Positions 49,301-59,165 of a stretch of 64,000 nt of DNA are shown piece by piece. Every line of letters starts with the position of its first letter. Position 1 is the stretch's first letter. The stretch covers positions 152,929 through 216,928 of the forward strand of contig NZ_AUML01000004.1 in assembly GCF_000430665.1 (NCBI RefSeq), given 5' to 3'. A model generated the notes under the pieces. The model was given only the letters and a program-made list of their open reading frames with translations, had not been told where the DNA came from and made no database searches. Made by a program: the position numbers and the translations under genes. Source of the DNA: Aquimarina muelleri DSM 19832. GTDB taxonomy: Bacteria > Bacteroidota > Bacteroidia > Flavobacteriales > Flavobacteriaceae.

Positions 49301-52300
49301 ATATGTATCCTTAGATATTGACGGGCTTAAAACTGATTTTGGTGGCGGTATAATGCTATATCATTTAGGAGTTCCCTTAGGACCAGGTTTTGACAGCCAA
49401 AGTGATAACACAAATCCGGTAGCACAAAACTTAGTTGCATCTGGTGGTAATAAAGGAACAACAGATCCTATAAACCCATCGTTTTCAATATCAGCTTCAT
49501 ATGTGGTTAACTCAAAAAATTTCGAGCTCCAGTTATATGATGCAAACGACATTCCAACCGACAAAATATGGATCTCCATAATGCGTGCCTTCGGACCCTT
49601 GCAGTGCCGTAAAATAGGTATCGGGTGGAAAGGTGATGTGGACCCTAAACGCCTTGACTTCTTGTTTGATGGCGAGGTTTCATTAGCAGGATTGATGATG
49701 AATTTAGTAGAATTGGACATTGGAATACCCATCTCCAATCCAACTGCATTCGATAAATATACCTTAGACCTTGCAGGGCTTGACATATCCTACAACGCAG
49801 GAGCTGTATCAATTGGTGGAGGCTTTTTGAAAGACGATTCAGCAGGTTATATTCAGTATACAGGACAAGCCCATATACAAACATCCACTTTTGGAGTGGG
49901 AGCCTTTGGAGCTTACGCATTGATAGACAGCCATCCGTCATTGTTCATTTTTGCTTACCTCAATGCGCCTATTGGTGGACCTCCTTATTTCTTCATCAAT
50001 GGATTATCAGGTGGATTCGGATACAACCGTACCATTAATATACCACCTGCGAATCAAATAGAAAACTTCCCATTCGTAGCGGGTATTGATTCTCCTTCGG
50101 CATTGGGAGGAACAGATGGCAAGCCTCCTACCAACGAAGAAGCTCTAAAAGCATTAGGCACCACAATAGTACCGCCAAAATTAGGGTCATATTGGTTAGC
50201 CGCAGGGCTCAATGTAGCTTCTTTTGAGCTCATACAATCAAAAGCGGTATTAATGGTGATTTTTGGCGATGATTTTGAAATAGCCTTAGTAGGGATTTCA
50301 GGTCTAAAACTACCAAAAAAAGGACATACCTATGTAGGTGCAGAAATGGCATTTAAAGTCACATATAAAGCATCATCAGGTTTACTGGCTATTGAAGCCG
50401 TACTTACATCCGCTTCTTATGTTATTGATCCCAACTGTAAACTTACTGGTGGATTAGCCTTTTACGTTTGGTTTAAAAACCAACCACAACCGGGTGCCAG
50501 CGCTGGGGAGTTTGTATTTACACTGGGAGGATATCATCCTGCCTTTAAAAAGCCTGCTTACTTTCCTGACGAACCCCGATTGGGCTTTAGTTGGAAGGTA
50601 GACAATACTATAAGTATTAAAGGTGGAGCATACTTTGCCCTTACAGGTTCAGCTGTAATGGCAGGCGGCTCATTAGAAGCTGTATTCAAAGACGGTAACC
50701 TTAAAGCATGGTTCACTGCGTATGCTGACTTTCTTATTATGTGGAATCCTTTCCATTATGATATTAGTATAGGTATAAGTGTAGGAGCGTCCTACACAGT
50801 AAAAGTAATTTGGACTACTACTTTTAAAGTAGAATTAGGAGCTAATATCCATTTGTGGGGGCCTGAAATGGCAGGTAAAGCTACAATACATTGGTGGGTA
50901 ATATCATTTACAGTAAGCTTTGGTGCATCAGGTACCAGCCCAAATACTACTACAATTATTGATTGGACAGACTTTAATTCAGGCTTCTTGCCCGATGAAA
51001 AAGCTCCTCCCGCACCTCCACAACAACAACCTCAAAACCAAACAAAAGGTTTGGTTACTACAGTAAGTAAGGCAGAATCGAATTTACCTGTACAACAGGT
51101 TACTCATATAAAACAGTTAAAAGGTCTGCTGAAAGAGTTACCAAACATTGATCCTATCATTAGCAAAACCAGTCCGACCCTATGGCAAATAGGTAATACC
51201 GGATTTTCTTTTGAAGTAACTACTGTTATACCAATTAATAAAATTACAATTACTGGTTCAGATCAAGTTATAACGAGTGATGTAAAATTCGGGATTCGTC
51301 CAATGGGTTCCGTAGTATTCGGAACAGAAGGGCAAATATCTACCCTCAAATTCACAATGAAGCAGGATGGGAGCCCGTATACCGATTTCGATAAATGGAA
51401 CATAACCGAAGGTCTAAATGGTATTCCCGAATCTATGTGGGGAGCAGTTAATAATGGTAAAACGGAGATTGGAGCCAAAATAATACCGAATGCATTGGTA
51501 GGTTTTTCTGTAGCCCTAAAATCTACAGATGACAAATTGCCAACAGGTGGTCCTCCTATGTTCCCGCTTTCAAATCTTGATTATGTTTGGTGGGCATTCC
51601 GGACATTACCACTTGCCAATAATCCTGAACTCCACCCAACAGCAGCTGCACATACCGATATAAATGCTTTGGAAGTAATAGAAAATACGGTTATGAATAC
51701 AACCATCGTTATAAAGCGTAAAGCAATTCTTAATGCTGTTCTAAGTGCAGGTATAAACGTAACTGTTGAGGGTAGATTAGACCAAATGGCTGCATATGCT
51801 TCATTTACATTCCAGTCGCCCCCTATGTTGGGGGAACTAGGCAGTATAGCATTAGTTAATAGTGTAGAAGCTTTGGGTGCTTCGACTTTAAGCCTGAAAA
51901 CAACAACAATACAGCCAATGCTTAAAACAGTGACAGCTACACCACAACCTGCAAAACTACGTGGTATAGCTACCCAATATGCGCGCCCTCCCTTACCATC
52001 ACCAGTGTTCTTCTCGGCTTCACTTACCGATGTTAAAGATACCCAACCTTCCAAAGGGAGTTTTTACGATATATCACTTACCAATGGGTGGAAAGAAAAT
52101 GCTGTAAAACAAGGTGTGGAGCTTACTACTGATGAAAACCCAGCACAACAACACTTTAACATCAACCCTGGTGTATCTATCCTTATAGACATTGATCCCA
52201 TATCCACATCAACTCTTACTGTTAATGGTGATACAAAGGTATTTGGAGCATGGTTCGATGATCATAATCAACTGAAAGGAACTAAAATATTGAATAAAAC

Positions 52301-52964
52301 AACAGAATTGCCACAGTATGTTTCACAACTGATTTTAACTGGATTAAGTACTTCAAAACTCCGCTTGCCCTATGCATATGGTTGGCACGTTACGTCTGAA
52401 CTTACATTGGTAAACCCTAATGCACTCACAGGTGTAGGGGCAATAGCAATGCCAGATAGCCCTATACGTGCAAAAAAAGGTAGGTATACACAAGGTTACG
52501 GATTGGTAAACGGGTTGGATATGGTACTATCAAATGTAATGACTAAAGGGGATAATCAGACCTACTTTGCAGGTATTGAAACCCTTTTGCCGCAAGGTTT
52601 AAAAACCGTAGTCGTATTGATTAAAAATAAAGATAATCATGTAGCCTGCACCGCCAAGTCGCCAATAGTAAAAATAGGATTCCTAAATAACGGAATTATT
52701 GATTATAAAGAGGTTATCGTCTCTGCTGTAATAGACGGACTGTATGAAACAGCCTTACTTTTTGATATATCCAGTAGTACAGGACCTTATACACTTATAT
52801 ACGCAACTTCAACAGATTATGACACCATGATTTCGGGTGTCTTAGGACTAACAGAAGAAATAGATAATGTAAAAAACCAATGGAAAGATGTCGTATTACA
52901 ACCCCCAGTTCCTAGCATAAATGCACCTGCGCAAAAAGGTACTGTAATAACAATAGCACAATAA
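43338..52964 (+). CDS. Giant 3208-residue protein, probable DUF6603 type
   Basis: First gene of the seven-gene locus. No signal peptide is visible (it starts [12 protein letters not shown]). The N-terminal half alternates helical segments rich in Leu with beta-rich segments. A recurring site is a Gly/Ser-rich turn followed by Pro-aromatic and a hydrophobic strand: LSPFTSNLL (P339), SSPWQIPIL (P624) and TDPWLFNLP (P898), spaced about 285 and 274 residues. Later landmarks are [17 protein letters not shown] (about 1395) and [18 protein letters not shown] (about 2212-2229). A Pro/Gln linker ([13 protein letters not shown], about 2556-2570) leads to a C-terminal region of about 640 residues. The part around 1950-2550 resembles what I recall as DUF6603, an uncharacterised domain of very large bacterial proteins. 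No enzyme motif is seen. Function unknown. Confidence 0.85.
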   Translation: MTDLITQDEMNPIALQIGELIGLFIKKNEEYIFNGEWFADPWKYLSAVPSKPELFSLVSVLMSDSSGSALGTPEHIENRIWYPILNPFSNETGGAESTGVYLVTTKPVEGQSTEMGFGTLYTWKYDSFTLLPYAYFPLLLLPKDVNDSFQFILGQNGYPVETGIDITGSDGAFNTGNGNASLSFDGFKAGSQIYFTDGKIPSLDLTFLNLKLPGEKQGSNRSLFDLIANASVQENITLALTVLGGQLSKLDGPAATAGKMIQSVMELLGLLGPVPGIDWDSIVKKPEEVTIIFTNWLQNIMSNNDLLKAWLNDWYCLFKGKDSTDGTSYIIGNGTRLSPFTSNLLNINTEGGFNIDIDLSFATQKTTDNKINVYPGFSIISSPITPIDTIPEFGVSLIANAEILCYTIPLSTATQTQENKITFFPQYSILASAANTDKTKPLFAVTDTFGDHIEDAENPSPFSIDKMNVGFVYDIETATSEIPSPNFRLYGVQTAIGSWPLIDLANFSTKTIEESIGPIVSNAINSFFGENNKYAKALTAVLGIDPPKAYTGDWPLKDKMLLSADQLDLLIKNPFAAIGAYYSRCLTTNNDANNPLFQYIVPDFATLMGSDSTIITGKGTNSSPWQIPILKVGSATLNLGMWQPTTTIKSTNDLGLSFDFTIPLTYKAISASFDLGAEMMIMKLPQPDGSGTWDASWMQALTGKLLIKANNDEKLQTPAIGGVLIAANDIYVQGGWRNTQNFFVEAGIESLELDATSGKIELGNLVFGADGWSAEQLKQFTPAIVNGIGLLMLENGGRMGITLTTLLGMLPNLPEIIDGKEHPNYNFPIPVGLVLPDDWPVLTITNFENPWTNIKTQLSKLYVDSKYMEPLMRMIGWAMTNTVPVEPTIIPSGSMTDPWLFNLPDVFNIDVLTWKQDEQTGFGVQRNFATNEAHSVQLTTLLRADVPGFILDGSTKTAANNYPNISLVNCMQNPSESNPLFELGEITIGKVQIGGVLQLKKGSLILLPIFRFLDSKWEAGQEPTTIEIVQIEGKPQFTCEQGIEVFNSLINALMGKLSDTINAGQFDQLQAFLNILTLLELLDKDTVTKVYSFNPGAWASVLANPGGYFFTKTLKVLETNQECSRLIQSLAQLMGYQNFDLPETWQGIQYLLESLSLTKDYNDYFIPQFNNWLTFINTPVNYLQTSVSKLFNDGDLVKHLVTALTKVIPSTNNYFSVDTSGTIVTIQIPKDKTITIGNEIQLFASTIINTKSFSITNNVAVGSKTLSSALAFQYAPSFKDGELSNIYGFYLQGLPGTFPQAFEPLPLWPFPSDTTAYLKQIGTQVPITLLSSFSTKYLNDFVVPNTPAVKNIFKVLGLTSDVEGIELIKPLTGILMHPVDWLMSPAVLGNGYGGISLGTLGKLLYAITDAAGIENHDIKLSSYEHDSKKDGVQLTGLPWGVSFILYANEDEGANLQGTFMPELPSGAPIINLGTGIGFGTSNGLAIDGSINMTYDIGNSNTLGITTIYEKQAFTLNAKANTTVFKLLPFDGLNQFISGETVGALLKIIGDKLFGAYNEYITKNPTSGLKPFIESISILTGITNGQALYDFFDAIYKDPLGQFTETNIIKTLPRINTFVTDILKLEGFSIISNNKLLQYEHTFTNVGAKAAVLIGLKEMAGEIVFGLWLEPVASYEWISIGLSNTGVGVVMPDYLNPKLKYEINITVGANFSAYNIPNAPQPILEFGLTGDLESIQGPNLNFYPVTVSTEKGTLSVELLPTPQLQIAGRTDVTVAQWIINFGVEFLVPFVANTALSITSIKNWLDKTTIGSIEGIPGKVLTDWGLLTKQDNNYYLSNLKTAFDLSKPLDIVTKLIFSALNILDGTCVVPIKTGGIFVQSETENTNKRYGILIQITDIEVTNTLNTDGAKLLLQLGKYFGNQTKDNNWTGLDSEPGMAVYFITQDTDTKSLSFLPKFELISIGLDFAGANDQKPLINTKGVSIQSVQPRAYVSLDIDGLKTDFGGGIMLYHLGVPLGPGFDSQSDNTNPVAQNLVASGGNKGTTDPINPSFSISASYVVNSKNFELQLYDANDIPTDKIWISIMRAFGPLQCRKIGIGWKGDVDPKRLDFLFDGEVSLAGLMMNLVELDIGIPISNPTAFDKYTLDLAGLDISYNAGAVSIGGGFLKDDSAGYIQYTGQAHIQTSTFGVGAFGAYALIDSHPSLFIFAYLNAPIGGPPYFFINGLSGGFGYNRTINIPPANQIENFPFVAGIDSPSALGGTDGKPPTNEEALKALGTTIVPPKLGSYWLAAGLNVASFELIQSKAVLMVIFGDDFEIALVGISGLKLPKKGHTYVGAEMAFKVTYKASSGLLAIEAVLTSASYVIDPNCKLTGGLAFYVWFKNQPQPGASAGEFVFTLGGYHPAFKKPAYFPDEPRLGFSWKVDNTISIKGGAYFALTGSAVMAGGSLEAVFKDGNLKAWFTAYADFLIMWNPFHYDISIGISVGASYTVKVIWTTTFKVELGANIHLWGPEMAGKATIHWWVISFTVSFGASGTSPNTTTIIDWTDFNSGFLPDEKAPPAPPQQQPQNQTKGLVTTVSKAESNLPVQQVTHIKQLKGLLKELPNIDPIISKTSPTLWQIGNTGFSFEVTTVIPINKITITGSDQVITSDVKFGIRPMGSVVFGTEGQISTLKFTMKQDGSPYTDFDKWNITEGLNGIPESMWGAVNNGKTEIGAKIIPNALVGFSVALKSTDDKLPTGGPPMFPLSNLDYVWWAFRTLPLANNPELHPTAAAHTDINALEVIENTVMNTTIVIKRKAILNAVLSAGINVTVEGRLDQMAAYASFTFQSPPMLGELGSIALVNSVEALGASTLSLKTTTIQPMLKTVTATPQPAKLRGIATQYARPPLPSPVFFSASLTDVKDTQPSKGSFYDISLTNGWKENAVKQGVELTTDENPAQQHFNINPGVSILIDIDPISTSTLTVNGDTKVFGAWFDDHNQLKGTKILNKTTELPQYVSQLILTGLSTSKLRLPYAYGWHVTSELTLVNPNALTGVGAIAMPDSPIRAKKGRYTQGYGLVNGLDMVLSNVMTKGDNQTYFAGIETLLPQGLKTVVVLIKNKDNHVACTAKSPIVKIGFLNNGIIDYKEVIVSAVIDGLYETALLFDISSSTGPYTLIYATSTDYDTMISGVLGLTEEIDNVKNQWKDVVLQPPVPSINAPAQKGTVITIAQ

Positions 52965-52972
52965 ATAAACAA

Positions 52973-54502
52973 ATGAAAAACTCTGAATTTCTTATAAAAA
53001 GCACAGTAGACGGAAAAGAGGATCCACAAATGCAATTATACGATTATTGCTTACCTCCACTAACTTCAGCTACCTATACTATTGAAACAGAACAACAAGT
53101 AGTTTGGAACAAAAAATCACTTAATGAAACCTACAATAAACAACAACAGTTTTTGGTAGACGGTCCCCGTTTTACTCTTGATCCTTCAATGGTATACTCT
53201 ATCTTTCCTCCTGCCAATAAACAGGGGCATTATGAGAACAATTTACCACATATAGTGCTTACCAAACGCACTTTGCCCTGGGAGCGCACTATAGATGACA
53301 AACAGCAAACTGGCCCACCAACACCTTGGCTTGCAGTGTTGCTTTTTACTGAAGAAGAAGTAAGCAAAGCACAAAACTCAACGGTAGCGAAATTGCTTAC
53401 TCCGGATGATGACAGTATTCTACCCCCCGATGTTAAAGATGTAACCGATGAGCAAAAAGCCCTTCAATGCCTTATAGTAGATGTATCCACTGATACTTTC
53501 AACGACATAGTACCGGCTAAAGATGAACTACGGTATTTAGCACATTGTCGTGAAGTAGATATGGCAAATAAAGAACTTAGGGGCGATATCGAAGATGGCT
53601 GGTTTTCAGTAGTAGTAGGTAACCGCTTTCCAGTAACTGATAAAAATGAGAATACTTCATATATAGCCTGTCTGGTTTCATTAGAAGGATTTAGCGAATA
53701 CCTGCATGGTGGCACCGCCATACCAGATACGTATAAAAAAGTACGAATGGCAGTATTGGCTACTTGGAGTTTTACTGTATTGCCTGCGAAAGGAGAAACC
53801 TTTGGCAACTTAGCGCAAAATCTAGATAACTGCTCTTTACGCTTACAAAACAAACCGGAACAAACAGAAAGTGAAGAAGAAAAACTAGTAGCAGCAGCCT
53901 TTCACGATGGCTATGTGGCATTAAACTACGATACTCGAGGTGGTGAACATACAGCAGCATGGTATCGTGGACCTTGTATTCCCGTAAAGTTAAACAATGC
54001 AAACCTAGAGCCCTTTTTTAGTGCCGAAACAGGAATGATATATGACAAAACCACGGGCTTATTTGATGTTTCATATGCAGTTGCATGGCAAATAGGGAGG
54101 CTACTGGCATTATCGGATTCTGATTTTGCAGTTGGATTGATGAAATGGCGTAAAGAACAAAAAGTAGGTCAAAATCTGCAACTAGAACAACAAAAAGCCT
54201 ATAATCGTCTTAAAGGAGCTTTTGAAACCAATATCAATTTGCTAGGTAATAAAGCTCCCAATAAAAAGGCTATCAGTTATATGATTCGTGATTTCCTAAC
54301 CACAAGCTTTGTCCAAAAAGTTTGCCCTCAAGATAACATAAAACAACCCCTTGTAAAAAAAGCAGATCCAACAGGGACAGAAAACCGGATAGCAGGATTA
54401 CCGGGCTTACTTAATCAACAACAGGTTGTGGAACTATTAAAACATGGTTCTAATATCGCTCATAAAATGAAGGAAATATTAAAAGAAAAACATAATTATT
54501 AA
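52973..54502 (+). CDS. Uncharacterised 509-residue protein, second gene of the giant-protein locus
   Basis: Starts 8 nt after the giant gene. No signal peptide, membrane span or enzyme motif. An N-terminal segment [16 protein letters not shown] is followed by [12 protein letters not shown], then [14 protein letters not shown] and [15 protein letters not shown], then [11 protein letters not shown]. These read as strongly constrained structural motifs. The C-terminal part (about 390-509) is helical and Gln/Lys-rich, ending with a Lys/Glu helix. The spacing implies translation from the same mRNA. I believe proteins with the [11 protein letters not shown] segment occur beside giant proteins in other phyla, but I cannot verify this here. 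Function unknown. Confidence 0.85.
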   Translation: MKNSEFLIKSTVDGKEDPQMQLYDYCLPPLTSATYTIETEQQVVWNKKSLNETYNKQQQFLVDGPRFTLDPSMVYSIFPPANKQGHYENNLPHIVLTKRTLPWERTIDDKQQTGPPTPWLAVLLFTEEEVSKAQNSTVAKLLTPDDDSILPPDVKDVTDEQKALQCLIVDVSTDTFNDIVPAKDELRYLAHCREVDMANKELRGDIEDGWFSVVVGNRFPVTDKNENTSYIACLVSLEGFSEYLHGGTAIPDTYKKVRMAVLATWSFTVLPAKGETFGNLAQNLDNCSLRLQNKPEQTESEEEKLVAAAFHDGYVALNYDTRGGEHTAAWYRGPCIPVKLNNANLEPFFSAETGMIYDKTTGLFDVSYAVAWQIGRLLALSDSDFAVGLMKWRKEQKVGQNLQLEQQKAYNRLKGAFETNINLLGNKAPNKKAISYMIRDFLTTSFVQKVCPQDNIKQPLVKKADPTGTENRIAGLPGLLNQQQVVELLKHGSNIAHKMKEILKEKHNY

Positions 54503-54533
54503 GACCGATTTTAAGGATAGAAAAAAGAATATC

Positions 54534-55505
54534 ATGAAAAAGAACTTGCCCAGCAACGCACAATATATTTCAGCCTTAAAAGGTAATACCAAAACAGTAC
54601 ACAGTTTACACGTCACTACAAACTTTAATGAAAGCACCTTGCCCGAAAACCTAGAAAACTGGTTAGGAAAACTATCGCTACTATATGGGGTTCCTTTTGA
54701 ACACTTAGTACCTAATAGTGGTATGCTACCTAAAGAATCCCTGCGTTTTTTTTATGTAGATCCTAACTGGACCAATAGTATGCTGGATGGCGCATTAAGC
54801 ATTGGTTCACACTCCTCACGTGATACAGCACAGATAGAAGCCGTGTACACTCAACTGCAACAAAATGTACAAGGAGCTATGCAAATGGTACGTCGTAAAA
54901 TAGCAAAAGCTGAAATGCCCGAAACAGTAACAACTGATTTAGCTGTTTCTGGACTATTAATACGGTCGCAGCTTATATCTGGATGGCCAGGGCTAGAGAT
55001 TCTAGCGTATGAAGATTATACTATCGATACGAACAATAAAGCAATACCTACTAATAAAATACCTGCATTGCGCATGGAGCGCCTTGCCCCCGATGTAATG
55101 CTTTGTCTATATGCAAAAATGCCTAAAATGATAGCGTTTAACGAACCTAAAGAAGGACTATCATTTGGTTGTATAACTGATAGTAAGGAAAAGAATTCAG
55201 GCTTCTTAATACCTCGCTATATGGGGTATCATGTCGGTCAACCTGTGGGGCAACCCGTAGGAGGTATAGCACCAGAAAATAAAGCCAAAATTGCCTACCG
55301 TAGTGGTGATAAAGGTGTCATAGATATAAACGGAACTAAAACCAATCTTATTGCTATACTAAAAAAACACGATGCTCTAAGCAGTAGTGGCGATTTATCT
55401 CCTGCCGATATGGGGCTACAACTTATAAAATCAGCTGAGCAACAACAGTTTTTAAGTGGGTATACTCCAACAACACCTAACCCAAAAGACTGTATCGATT
55501 ATTAA
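54534..55505 (+). CDS. Uncharacterised 323-residue protein of the giant-protein locus
   Basis: Starts 31 nt after the preceding stop. No signal peptide. Distinct segments are LLYGVPFEHLVPNSGMLPKES, RFFYVDPNWTNSMLDGALSIG, LLIRSQLISGWPGLEILAY, PALRMERLAPDVMLCLYA and MIAFNEPKEGLSFGC (the first two are quoted in shortened form as conserved-looking landmarks). The density of Gly, Pro and Trp suggests a compact structural domain, not an enzyme. A central helix (about 100-130) is amphipathic. No known family is assigned. Its position between two other uncharacterised proteins suggests a shared complex, which is inference. Confidence 0.84.
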   Translation: MKKNLPSNAQYISALKGNTKTVHSLHVTTNFNESTLPENLENWLGKLSLLYGVPFEHLVPNSGMLPKESLRFFYVDPNWTNSMLDGALSIGSHSSRDTAQIEAVYTQLQQNVQGAMQMVRRKIAKAEMPETVTTDLAVSGLLIRSQLISGWPGLEILAYEDYTIDTNNKAIPTNKIPALRMERLAPDVMLCLYAKMPKMIAFNEPKEGLSFGCITDSKEKNSGFLIPRYMGYHVGQPVGQPVGGIAPENKAKIAYRSGDKGVIDINGTKTNLIAILKKHDALSSSGDLSPADMGLQLIKSAEQQQFLSGYTPTTPNPKDCIDY

Positions 55506-55517
55506 AACCACCACCAA

Positions 55518-58500
55518 TTGCATGATACTATGACAAAAGAAAAAGCCAATAACACTGCGAAGTTTTTATGGGACAGCCCATCGCTAATGGTTCCCGTAGA
55601 TTTAGAGGCACTTGTGGTAACATCGCCATCTCTCAATTTACCTTGGGCCTGTAATGTCTATAAATACAATAACACCAACAAGTTTGAAGGTGTTCGACCT
55701 AATATGTTTCAAGGCACTAAACCTGAAATTGGTGTTACACTACATTGGGCATTACCAGATGGGTTAACCCATGGAAAACAAGACGAATTAGGCAATATCG
55801 ATTATCCTATGGCACCAAATCGATGGCTTATAATTCGCTATTATGGAGGCAAAACCAAAACGTGGGTATTGCAAAGTGATTATATAAATCCTAGCGATGG
55901 TTTAAACCTTTTTCTAGATCCTTCACAAAATACACCTACGGTTACCAAACTAGGAAAAACAATAACAGGAAGCGAATGGCAAGGAGAAGCAGGACTTACA
56001 CAACAAAAGTTTTTACAAGCCATTGGACCTGGTAATCCTGCTTTTGCAGCCTTTACCTCTAACATAAATGGAGTATTTTCATTTCGTGATGACATGAGCG
56101 ATATAATAGACACCTCTCAGGAGGTTACCTACTCGGTTGCAGGATGGTACAGTGAAGCCGAAAACGATCCTTTGAACAGTTTTACTACCCTTGATGAGTG
56201 GTTAGTTTTAATGGACAACCTAAAATGGACGATAGGTAATACCAACGATTTACAGCGTGCCGTAAACAATTGGATAACTTGGGCAACGACCAATGGCATA
56301 ATGGTTGACCCAGATAAAATAAAAGATCTATATCCTTCCCGCACATTGTGTCATGGTATGATATACAAAGTAAACTGGTTAGGTAAAAACGGTAAACTGC
56401 AAAGTGGTGTACCACAATACGACCCGGGCATGCCTGCCAATGAGCAACCCAAGATAGCGATAGCAAATACCGCTATAGATGCCTTGTCAGCACTGGTAAA
56501 GTATGAATTGATACAAGGAGGAGAAACAGAGGAAGCAGCAGAAGCAGCGGCTGAACTCTTAGAAGCTTTTAACTATAATCTATTAGATAAATATGAAACT
56601 CAAGGGGGACAATATGAGCTTTACAGAGCGGTTTTTAAAGCATGGTTTGCCAATCACGATGCCGAAACTTATTGGTATATAGAAGACACTAAAAAGCCTG
56701 AAACTCCAGATATAAGTTCTGAAAAACTCCAACAATTGATAGCACTTAACCAAAAAGAAGTCATATACAATACAAAAACGCATTTACTAAAAATGACCCG
56801 CCAAAACCTTTTTGGCAATTGGTGGAAAACAGGAAAAGCAGGTACATTTTGGGGAACTCCGCCACAAGGAGTTACCAAAGAACAATGGGCTACTATACAA
56901 ACTAGTCTGCAAAATATATTACCTACAAATGAGTCAGCAGTTACTCAACTAAAACAAGATGTAGATGCACTTGCTAATCAAATAGATAAACTTAAAATTG
57001 ATATAAAGAAAGACCTTCCTGATTCACAGACATTAAAAAGCAATACAGGAAACCGATACCATGAAGCTAATGACCCGGTAGTACTGGTATATGGTGCACA
57101 CAGGTCGTATCGACATGGTGAAGACGGTAGATTTGATTCAAATGGGGCCTTATTCACCCGCTTTACAGGTCAAAATATTACTGGTTTAAAAGTGGCTCTA
57201 CCAGAGCAAGATGAACAGCCAGTTACTGCATCAGATGTTACACTATCAACCATAAATATACCCCTCGATCTGGTACCCAAAGAAACAGTTGGATTAAACG
57301 GTGAGGATTACTTTTTTGACACTATTAATGCTGAAACAATAGCAAAAGAAGCATGCAAACTACTTTCAATCGACTTTACAGATTCCTATACAGATATTGT
57401 AGCCACACAGCAAACATCGGCTTGGAATGCTGATATATACGGACTCGATAAACAAGCAGTAACAGATGCTTCAGGTTTTATAGGTATTATTCCTTCAAAA
57501 ATATCAGTACAGCTATGGGCAGCTCCATGGTCTCCGTTATATATGTCGTGGGAAATAAAATGGATTCCTTCATCCACCACCCCTTCCGATGTGCTTAAAA
57601 ATTGGACATTTAATGCTGAAACATTAGAGTATGACTGGAACAGCAATACTTCTGTGTCAGGTTCGGGAGTTACGCTAAGCGGTAGTACAATTATTACCCC
57701 AAAAAGCACTTTTGCCATGCAAGCTCAGCTTGAAAAATATTTTGAAGACACAGGTAGCTTTCCAGGTTTGAAAAGCTTTCTAAATACGGTAAGTAATTGG
57801 GATTTTCTTTCACAAAGTATCAGCGGACTAAATGAGATGCTATTATCTCTTACCCCGGATCAATTAAATACCCCGCCAGAGAATATTGCACGCCTTACCG
57901 ATGAAATGACAGAACAATCTCCTGTACCTGATCAAGCTACAGGATTTTATCCCATCCGTGCTGGGCATTTCCAAATCAGCAAACTTTGGATAATAGATGA
58001 TTTCGGGCAAGTATTTAACCCAATAGCCGCAGTAGGTCAAGATCCTGCAAATTATCATCCGGTTTTAGGTACTGGAGTTACTACCTCTAATGACCCCAAT
58101 CTAGTACAATTACCTCCGAGAGTTACACAAAGTGCTAGATTTGATTTTAATTTATTGAGTGGTGACGGCAAACCCGATACGCTACAAGAAAACCAAACAG
58201 TAAACCCAATAGCAGGATGGTTATTGCCTAACCATTTAGACAAAGGACTTTCATTATACACCCCTACGGGAGACTTAATGGGGGAACTATTACTTACAGG
58301 AGATTTTAATAATGAAACGTTACGTTGGGATACATCACCAGGTATAAATGTACCTGTTGGTGCTCCACTAAGTGAGTCTATCGAGAATAAGTATATGCTC
58401 AACTTTGTGGATAAGTTGCTACAACAAACTAATAATGCTGCAGCCTTTAATGATTTCTTGTCTATTATCGATGAGACTCTTTGGACGGTAGAGCCACTTG

Positions 58501-59165
58501 GAGGAAGGCAAAACGAACTTATTTCGGTTTTTATTGGGCGACCTCTGGCATTAGTACGTACCAAAATGCAATATACCTTGAGGGATGGTTTAACATATAA
58601 TCAAAGCTGGCTCAATTCTACTCTTAATGTAACAGGCGATTATGAAAAAGTACCTTTTCCTGTTCAAATAGGTTGTTTACAAGACCCTCAAGATGGAACA
58701 ATCGGATATTTCTTCGATGATTTTTCATCTTTCAATAGTTTATTAAAACCAGACAAAACAAAGTCTGACTATATAACAGATATTCCGGTATCGTTATCCC
58801 TAACGGATCTCGATAAAGAAGTGTTTATTGTGGTTGATCCTAGAGGAGATATGAATGCCATAACAGGCATCTTGCCAGTACAACTAAATGTACTTCCAGG
58901 GCCTTTGGTAGAGGATGCGCTAACCAACATGAACGTTACTTTCCGTACAGGCCCTTTAATTACAGATCCTGCTAAACTATCTATGCCGCTCCCATCAGAA
59001 ATAGTAGGCAAATGGTCCTGGATACAACATACCGGAGTAACCACTTGGGAAGAAATAACAGACATAGGACAAGCCAATACAAAAGCTCGTTTTGGTAATA
59101 ACTATGTATTGAAAGACGGCTGGTTAAAATTATCAAATGCAATAAAAAATAATACTAAAAAATAA
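55518..59165 (+). CDS. Uncharacterised 1215-residue protein of the giant-protein locus
   Basis: Starts 12 nt after the previous stop. An alternative ATG at 55530 (MTKEKANN) would shorten it by four residues. No signal peptide. The N-terminal region has IGVTLHWALPDGLTHG and MAPNRWLIIRYYG. A helical stretch rich in Ala/Glu (about 325-360) and a coiled-coil-like segment (about 470-505) follow. EANDPVVLVYGAHRSYRHGED begins a second half of beta-rich character. The C-terminus carries GRPLALVRTKMQYTLRDG, FIVVDPRGDMNAITGILP and TFRTGPLITDP ahead of KWSWIQHTGVTTWEE. No catalytic motif is recognised. Its stop overlaps the next start by one nucleotide, so the two are translationally coupled. Confidence 0.85.
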   Translation: MHDTMTKEKANNTAKFLWDSPSLMVPVDLEALVVTSPSLNLPWACNVYKYNNTNKFEGVRPNMFQGTKPEIGVTLHWALPDGLTHGKQDELGNIDYPMAPNRWLIIRYYGGKTKTWVLQSDYINPSDGLNLFLDPSQNTPTVTKLGKTITGSEWQGEAGLTQQKFLQAIGPGNPAFAAFTSNINGVFSFRDDMSDIIDTSQEVTYSVAGWYSEAENDPLNSFTTLDEWLVLMDNLKWTIGNTNDLQRAVNNWITWATTNGIMVDPDKIKDLYPSRTLCHGMIYKVNWLGKNGKLQSGVPQYDPGMPANEQPKIAIANTAIDALSALVKYELIQGGETEEAAEAAAELLEAFNYNLLDKYETQGGQYELYRAVFKAWFANHDAETYWYIEDTKKPETPDISSEKLQQLIALNQKEVIYNTKTHLLKMTRQNLFGNWWKTGKAGTFWGTPPQGVTKEQWATIQTSLQNILPTNESAVTQLKQDVDALANQIDKLKIDIKKDLPDSQTLKSNTGNRYHEANDPVVLVYGAHRSYRHGEDGRFDSNGALFTRFTGQNITGLKVALPEQDEQPVTASDVTLSTINIPLDLVPKETVGLNGEDYFFDTINAETIAKEACKLLSIDFTDSYTDIVATQQTSAWNADIYGLDKQAVTDASGFIGIIPSKISVQLWAAPWSPLYMSWEIKWIPSSTTPSDVLKNWTFNAETLEYDWNSNTSVSGSGVTLSGSTIITPKSTFAMQAQLEKYFEDTGSFPGLKSFLNTVSNWDFLSQSISGLNEMLLSLTPDQLNTPPENIARLTDEMTEQSPVPDQATGFYPIRAGHFQISKLWIIDDFGQVFNPIAAVGQDPANYHPVLGTGVTTSNDPNLVQLPPRVTQSARFDFNLLSGDGKPDTLQENQTVNPIAGWLLPNHLDKGLSLYTPTGDLMGELLLTGDFNNETLRWDTSPGINVPVGAPLSESIENKYMLNFVDKLLQQTNNAAAFNDFLSIIDETLWTVEPLGGRQNELISVFIGRPLALVRTKMQYTLRDGLTYNQSWLNSTLNVTGDYEKVPFPVQIGCLQDPQDGTIGYFFDDFSSFNSLLKPDKTKSDYITDIPVSLSLTDLDKEVFIVVDPRGDMNAITGILPVQLNVLPGPLVEDALTNMNVTFRTGPLITDPAKLSMPLPSEIVGKWSWIQHTGVTTWEEITDIGQANTKARFGNNYVLKDGWLKLSNAIKNNTKK

